NCBI GenBank assembly: GCA_903840435.1
Contig: CAIMFV010000028.1
Span: forward strand, 1-64,000
DNA length: 64,000 nucleotides
Reading direction: 5' to 3'
Source of the DNA: an uncultured Caulobacterales bacterium
Lineage (GTDB): Bacteria; Pseudomonadota; Alphaproteobacteria; Caulobacterales; Caulobacteraceae
Positions within the stretch are counted from its first letter, which is position 1; every line of letters begins with the position of its first letter. Positions 60,401 through 64,000 of this stretch are shown here, piece after piece. The position numbers and the translations under genes are program-made. Under the pieces are notes generated by a model. That model was not told the origin of the DNA and searched no databases. It saw only the letters and a program-made list of their open reading frames with translations.

Positions 60401-62650
60401 TCAATGCGCCCCGCCGAGGCTTTGCAGAAGCGAATCGATCGAGGTCGGCGCTTGGACCGGTGCGCCGCGCTTCAGGTCTTCGGCGATGGTCAGCGGTGCG
60501 GTCCCGCCATGTAGTCGCGCCCGATAGACGGCGGTGTTTTCCATCACCCGCATGACATAGGCCCGTGTCTCGGTGAACGGGATGCACTCGATAAAGTCGA
60601 GGGGATCAATGGCCCCGCCCCGTGGATCCCCACAGCCATTGATCCAGTCGGCTGGCCGTCCCGGTCCGGCATTATAGGCCGCTGCCGCCATGATATAGGA
60701 CCCACCAAAGCGGGTGACGAGGCTGCCAAGATAGACCCCGCCAAGCCGCATATTATAGTCGGGCTCATCGAGCAGCAGGGGCGAATAGTGCAGGTTCATG
60801 TGTCGGGCGAGACCCTGGGCAGTCGCTGGCATCAGTTGCATCAAGCCGCGCGCCCCAACGCTTGAGCGCGCGCGCGGCTCAAAGCTGCTTTCTTGCCGGG
60901 TGATGGCGAGCATGAAGGCGGGCTCGGCGGCGCCGGGGGGTTGGGGGGTGTCGCGGACAGGATAGGCCCGCTCCGGCAGGATCAGCCCGTGGGTATTTCC
61001 CGCCCGCGCCACGCGCAGCGCCAATTCCTGATCGCCCTTCTGCCGGGCTAAATCAACCAGCAGGACCAGTTCCCCAGGGCTCGCCACCAGATCGGCTTCG
61101 GCCAGGGCTATGCTGCGGAAGGCCTCGCGCTCGCCGATCTCGCCTAAACGATGCAGGGCTTGGGTGAGGTCGCGCCCCTCAAACATTTTGCGCTCAAGCG
61201 CGGTCGGCTCGGGGTCCTTGCCAAGCGCCACATCGCTGCGACCAGCGGCCTCGGCGCACAGAAGGCCGTAGAAGGTGGTGAGATAGGCGGAGCCCTTGGT
61301 ATAGAAAGTCTTTGCCGCCGCCTCGTCACCCCGCGCCGCCGCCGCCCGACCGCGCCAGTAATAACCGCGCCCCAAACCGATGGCCGACTGGGCTACGCCC
61401 AAAAGCGTGGCAAAGTGTTTGTCAGCCAGGACCGGGTTGTTCATCCGCTCCAGCGCCAGCCACCCGGCATAGAATTCAGCCTCAACCAAGGCCGGTCCGG
61501 CCTTCAGGCCTGTGTCCGTAGCGGCCGCATAGGCGCCTTCGGTATCGCCTGCCCGAATCAAGCTCAGCATCAAGGCGCGTCGCTCCGACCAAATGAAGTC
61601 GGCGACATCGGCCTTGTCCGGCGTGTCAGCCGGAAAATTTTTCAGCATCTCAGCGGCGAGGGCGGTGAGATTTTTGCGGCGATAATACCGGGCCCGATCA
61701 AAGGCGAGGCCAGGGTCTAGCGACAGATCGTGAGACACCCGCATGACAAGTTCGGGCGCATCATTACGCTCGCCGCGCAAGGCGATCCGCGCTTCCGCCA
61801 AGGTGCGATGCTCAGCGTCAGTAAGCTCCATCATGGCCCGGGCTGCGGGCCCTTGCTGCGCATAGAGCAGCGTTTCCAGCCGCGCGGCATGGTCTTCGGC
61901 AGAAAGAAAACTGCCAAACCGGGAGAGGAGCCGATTTTGCGCCTCGACCTCAAAAATGTGTTCGCGCCAATAGTGGCGGATCAGATCCTTGGCCTGATCC
62001 GCATGGCCGAGGCTCTGATAAGCGGCGGCGAGCGCCATGGCGCCTTCCACCGTGTCAGGATCACGGCCAGCGAACCAATCCATGACCGTCTGCGGGGACA
62101 AAGATGCGGCCTCAACCGCCTTTTCCGCGCCAAAGATCCGCCGCCAGCCTCTTGGCCAGCCTTCGAGATCATGCAGGGCAACGTTAAGACTGGTGAAATC
62201 GAGCCGGGTGGGCGCGCTATCGATTAACTGCCAGAGCGCGATTTTGCGGGCGATGGGGTCTTGCAGCCGCTCATTCAGCGCGCGCACCGTTTGCGCGTCG
62301 CCGCTGCGCGCCGCCCGCAGCGCATCGCGCAATAGGGCACCTTGGGATTGGGGCGCGAGCGTGGGCGGAGGTTGGGCTGCGTCCGGTACCGTCGTTTCCG
62401 GAGGCAGGGGTTCGGGCGGTTGGATCGTGTCCGCGCCGCCAAGCTGAGGCTCTGGCGGGGGCGGGGCAGGCTTGACGTCCCCAGGGTTGGTGGGGTGGAG
62501 CACAGTATAGGGAATGGGATCGGCTTGGCAGGGTGCAACGACATTCCCCGCGCCGACGCCGAGCCAGACGAGGGTCGCTATGCCGAAACGCACATGCTTT
62601 TTGCTGAGCCGACGTCCCAAGTGACGCCTCTTACCTAATTCCACCTGCAC
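60401..62650 (-). CDS. Soluble lytic murein transglycosylase (Slt70-like)
   Basis: About 749 residues from GTG 62650; a second GTG at 62644 with GAGGAG upstream is as likely. A hydrophobic N-terminal export segment (about 22-43) and a proline-rich linker lead to a long alpha-helical superhelix (about 110-540). The SLT catalytic domain (560-700) has Glu in ITRQESSFEPRARSS, then GLMQLMPATAQGLARHM and AAAYNAGPGRPADWI. It cleaves the glycan strands of peptidoglycan with anhydro-muropeptide formation. It is divergent from dapA, an order seen in related alphaproteobacteria. Confidence 0.92.
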   Translation of the reverse strand: MQVELGKRRHLGRRLSKKHVRFGIATLVWLGVGAGNVVAPCQADPIPYTVLHPTNPGDVKPAPPPPEPQLGGADTIQPPEPLPPETTVPDAAQPPPTLAPQSQGALLRDALRAARSGDAQTVRALNERLQDPIARKIALWQLIDSAPTRLDFTSLNVALHDLEGWPRGWRRIFGAEKAVEAASLSPQTVMDWFAGRDPDTVEGAMALAAAYQSLGHADQAKDLIRHYWREHIFEVEAQNRLLSRFGSFLSAEDHAARLETLLYAQQGPAARAMMELTDAEHRTLAEARIALRGERNDAPELVMRVSHDLSLDPGLAFDRARYYRRKNLTALAAEMLKNFPADTPDKADVADFIWSERRALMLSLIRAGDTEGAYAAATDTGLKAGPALVEAEFYAGWLALERMNNPVLADKHFATLLGVAQSAIGLGRGYYWRGRAAAARGDEAAAKTFYTKGSAYLTTFYGLLCAEAAGRSDVALGKDPEPTALERKMFEGRDLTQALHRLGEIGEREAFRSIALAEADLVASPGELVLLVDLARQKGDQELALRVARAGNTHGLILPERAYPVRDTPQPPGAAEPAFMLAITRQESSFEPRARSSVGARGLMQLMPATAQGLARHMNLHYSPLLLDEPDYNMRLGGVYLGSLVTRFGGSYIMAAAAYNAGPGRPADWINGCGDPRGGAIDPLDFIECIPFTETRAYVMRVMENTAVYRARLHGGTAPLTIAEDLKRGAPVQAPTSIDSLLQSLGGAH

Positions 62651-62696
62651 TCCTCGGCGCGCGCGCCGCCTTCCTTATATCCGTCACCTCGAGGGT

Positions 62697-62713
62697 CAAA
62701 CGACCGTCGTTTG
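62697..62713. promoter_or_regulatory. Perfect 17-base palindrome between slt-type gene and dapA
   Basis: CAAACGAC-C-GTCGTTTG, 8-bp arms around one central base. It lies 47 bases before the transglycosylase start and about 207 before dapA. It looks like an operator of a dimeric regulator. It does not match the alphaproteobacterial LexA site (GTTC-N7-GTTC). Confidence 0.5.
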
Positions 62714-62919
62714 GCGAGCCAAAAATCCCGGCTTTGGCGGCTTTGGGGCTCTTGAAGGCCCACCTGCCTTAACGCCTTGCAAATAGGGCGGTTTTGAGGG
62801 GAAACAGGTTTTCACCCCATCAAAAATGCTCTATCCGTCACCGCTTGATTGCGGACGATGACCGCGATCTTAGCGTTCCTTTCGCCAGCCATCGGCGAAT
62901 CTCCGTCTGAGAAAGCATT

Positions 62920-63816
62920 ATGCCACATCCAAGGTTCAAAGGCGTCCTTACTGCGCTGGTCACGCCCTTTAAAGCAGGGGCAGTGGATGAGGCGGCCTTT
63001 GTCCGGCTCGTCGAGCGTCAGATTGCGGCGGGCGTGCATGGATTGGTTCCGGTTGGCACGACGGGAGAAACCGCCACCCTTAGCCATGACGAGCACCGCC
63101 GGGTGGTCGAGCTTTGCGTTGCCACCGCAGCCGGACGGGTGCCGGTCATCGCAGGGGCGGGCTCAAACTCCACCGAGGAAGCGATTGAATTGGTCCGTCA
63201 CGCCAAGACCATTGGCGCCGACGCGGCATTGGTGGTGACGCCCTATTATAATCGTCCGAGCCAGGAGGGGCTCTATCAGCACTATGCGGCGATCAATGCG
63301 GCGGTGCAGCTACCGGTCTTTGTCTACAATGTGCCCGCGCGGACCTCTTGCGACATTACCAATGAGACCCTGCAGCGCTTGGCCAAACTGCCCAATATTA
63401 TTGGCGTAAAGGACGCCACCGGCGATCTGGTCCGCGCAAGCTTACAGCGGCTGGAGTGCGGACCCGATTGGGTGCTGTTATCGGGCGATGATCCTACCGC
63501 ACTTGGCTATGTCGCCCATGGCGGACATGGCTGCATTTCTGTAACCTCCAATGTCGCGCCGGCCGCCTGTGCGGCGATGATGGATGCAGCGCTCAGTGGA
63601 GATTTCAAAGCCGCCGTCGCCTGGCAAGACCGGTTGGTGCGATTGCACAAGGCGCTGTTCCTAGATGCCTCGCCGGCGCCAACCAAGTTCGCCCTGGCCC
63701 ATCTCGGCCTTTGCGAGGCGGGGGTGCGGTTGCCGCTCGCCAGCTGTTCAGATGCGGTCAAGCCCGCTATTCTGGCTGCGCTTTCCGAGGTCGGCGACGG
63801 TGCCTTGAGCCAGTGA
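62920..63816 (+). CDS. dapA: 4-hydroxy-tetrahydrodipicolinate synthase
   Basis: 298 residues, a TIM-barrel Schiff-base aldolase. The family signatures are clear: GTTGETATL (46-54, active-site Thr), [11 protein letters not shown] with Tyr136 and Arg141, and Lys164 ([11 protein letters not shown]) as the Schiff-base lysine. It condenses pyruvate and aspartate semialdehyde in the diaminopimelate/lysine pathway. Lysine feedback is usual in the family but cannot be judged here. It is 25 bases before smpB, a conserved order in alphaproteobacteria. Confidence 0.96.
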   Translation: MPHPRFKGVLTALVTPFKAGAVDEAAFVRLVERQIAAGVHGLVPVGTTGETATLSHDEHRRVVELCVATAAGRVPVIAGAGSNSTEEAIELVRHAKTIGADAALVVTPYYNRPSQEGLYQHYAAINAAVQLPVFVYNVPARTSCDITNETLQRLAKLPNIIGVKDATGDLVRASLQRLECGPDWVLLSGDDPTALGYVAHGGHGCISVTSNVAPAACAAMMDAALSGDFKAAVAWQDRLVRLHKALFLDASPAPTKFALAHLGLCEAGVRLPLASCSDAVKPAILAALSEVGDGALSQ

Positions 63817-63841
63817 CCCGCGCGCGTCCAGGCCAAACGTC

Positions 63842-64000
63842 ATGACAGAACCGAAGGTTCAGGAGCGCAAGCTGATCGCCGACAATCGTCGGGCGCGCTT
63901 TGACTATTTTCTCGAAGATAGTTTTGAGGCGGGGCTCGTCCTGACGGGGTCGGAGGTCAAGGCCTTGCGCCAGGGACGGGCGAATATTGCTGAGAGCTAT
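63842..64000 (+). CDS. smpB: SsrA-binding protein SmpB, N-terminal part
   Basis: The first 53 residues are inside the window; the gene continues past base 64000. The family start is clear: [20 protein letters not shown] followed by [20 protein letters not shown]. SmpB binds tmRNA and takes it to stalled ribosomes for trans-translation. The ATG follows dapA by 25 bases, so the two are probably one transcript. Confidence 0.95.
   Translation, partial: MTEPKVQERKLIADNRRARFDYFLEDSFEAGLVLTGSEVKALRQGRANIAESY

Overview
The window looks like chromosomal DNA of a high-GC alphaproteobacterium near the Caulobacterales. Support comes from gene content: the flgI-cheL-flbY operon divergent from fliX, then dksA; a zinc-finger-degenerate DksA; a tRNA-His gene that encodes no G-1 and has A73; and the order lytic transglycosylase / dapA / smpB at the right end. 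No phage, insertion sequence, CRISPR array, relaxase or integrase gene is visible. No gap between genes exceeds about 300 bases.

Layout. 1-1.4 kb: end of an exbB-exbD-tonB energy-transduction operon. 1.5-3.1 kb: tRNA-His with a strong terminator, a short direct-repeat array, and a YtrA-type GntR regulator overlapping an SPFH membrane protein. 3.1-8.4 kb: flagellar block (FlhB-C-domain-like protein, FliK-like protein, FlbY, CheL, FlgI; then fliX and dksA on the other strand), with a sigma-54 promoter in front of flgI. 8.4-13.7 kb: LOG-family hydrolase, lipoprotein, Atm1-type ABC exporter, glyoxalase I, TRIC-type channel protein and a small lipoprotein, flanked by two copies of a palindromic repeat. 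13.7-22.6 kb: envelope-glycan block on the minus strand, with a GH18/NodB/GT2 fusion, a polyprenol-phosphate GT2, a GtrA protein, and two paralogous polytopic membrane proteins. 22.7-31.2 kb: mixed metabolism and signalling (serine hydrolase, TPR-glycosyltransferase, SDR, nitronate monooxygenase-like enzyme, hybrid histidine kinase, beta-propeller protein).

31.2-46.1 kb is the most unusual part. A compact type IV secretion operon (virB2-3-4-6-9-10-11, nearly all with overlapping start/stop codons) has no recognisable virB5, virB7, virB8 or virD4. Upstream on the same strand lie a di-haem peroxidase lipoprotein, a lytic transglycosylase, a DUF3443 lipoprotein with two DTGS motifs, and a DUF2844 protein. 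Divergent from these is a DUF1800-DUF1501 pair of exported proteins. This gives six predicted exported proteins next to a reduced secretion machine.

46-64 kb: secreted GH13 amylase, tRNA-Ser(GCU), dicarboxylate symporter, orphan receiver protein, an EF-hand lipoprotein next to a two-component system, cationic amino-acid permease, HrpB helicase, two RNA methyltransferase-like enzymes, a TetR/threonine-dehydratase pair, and the lytic transglycosylase / dapA / smpB end. Products are assigned by reading motifs and recalling families; no database search was run.
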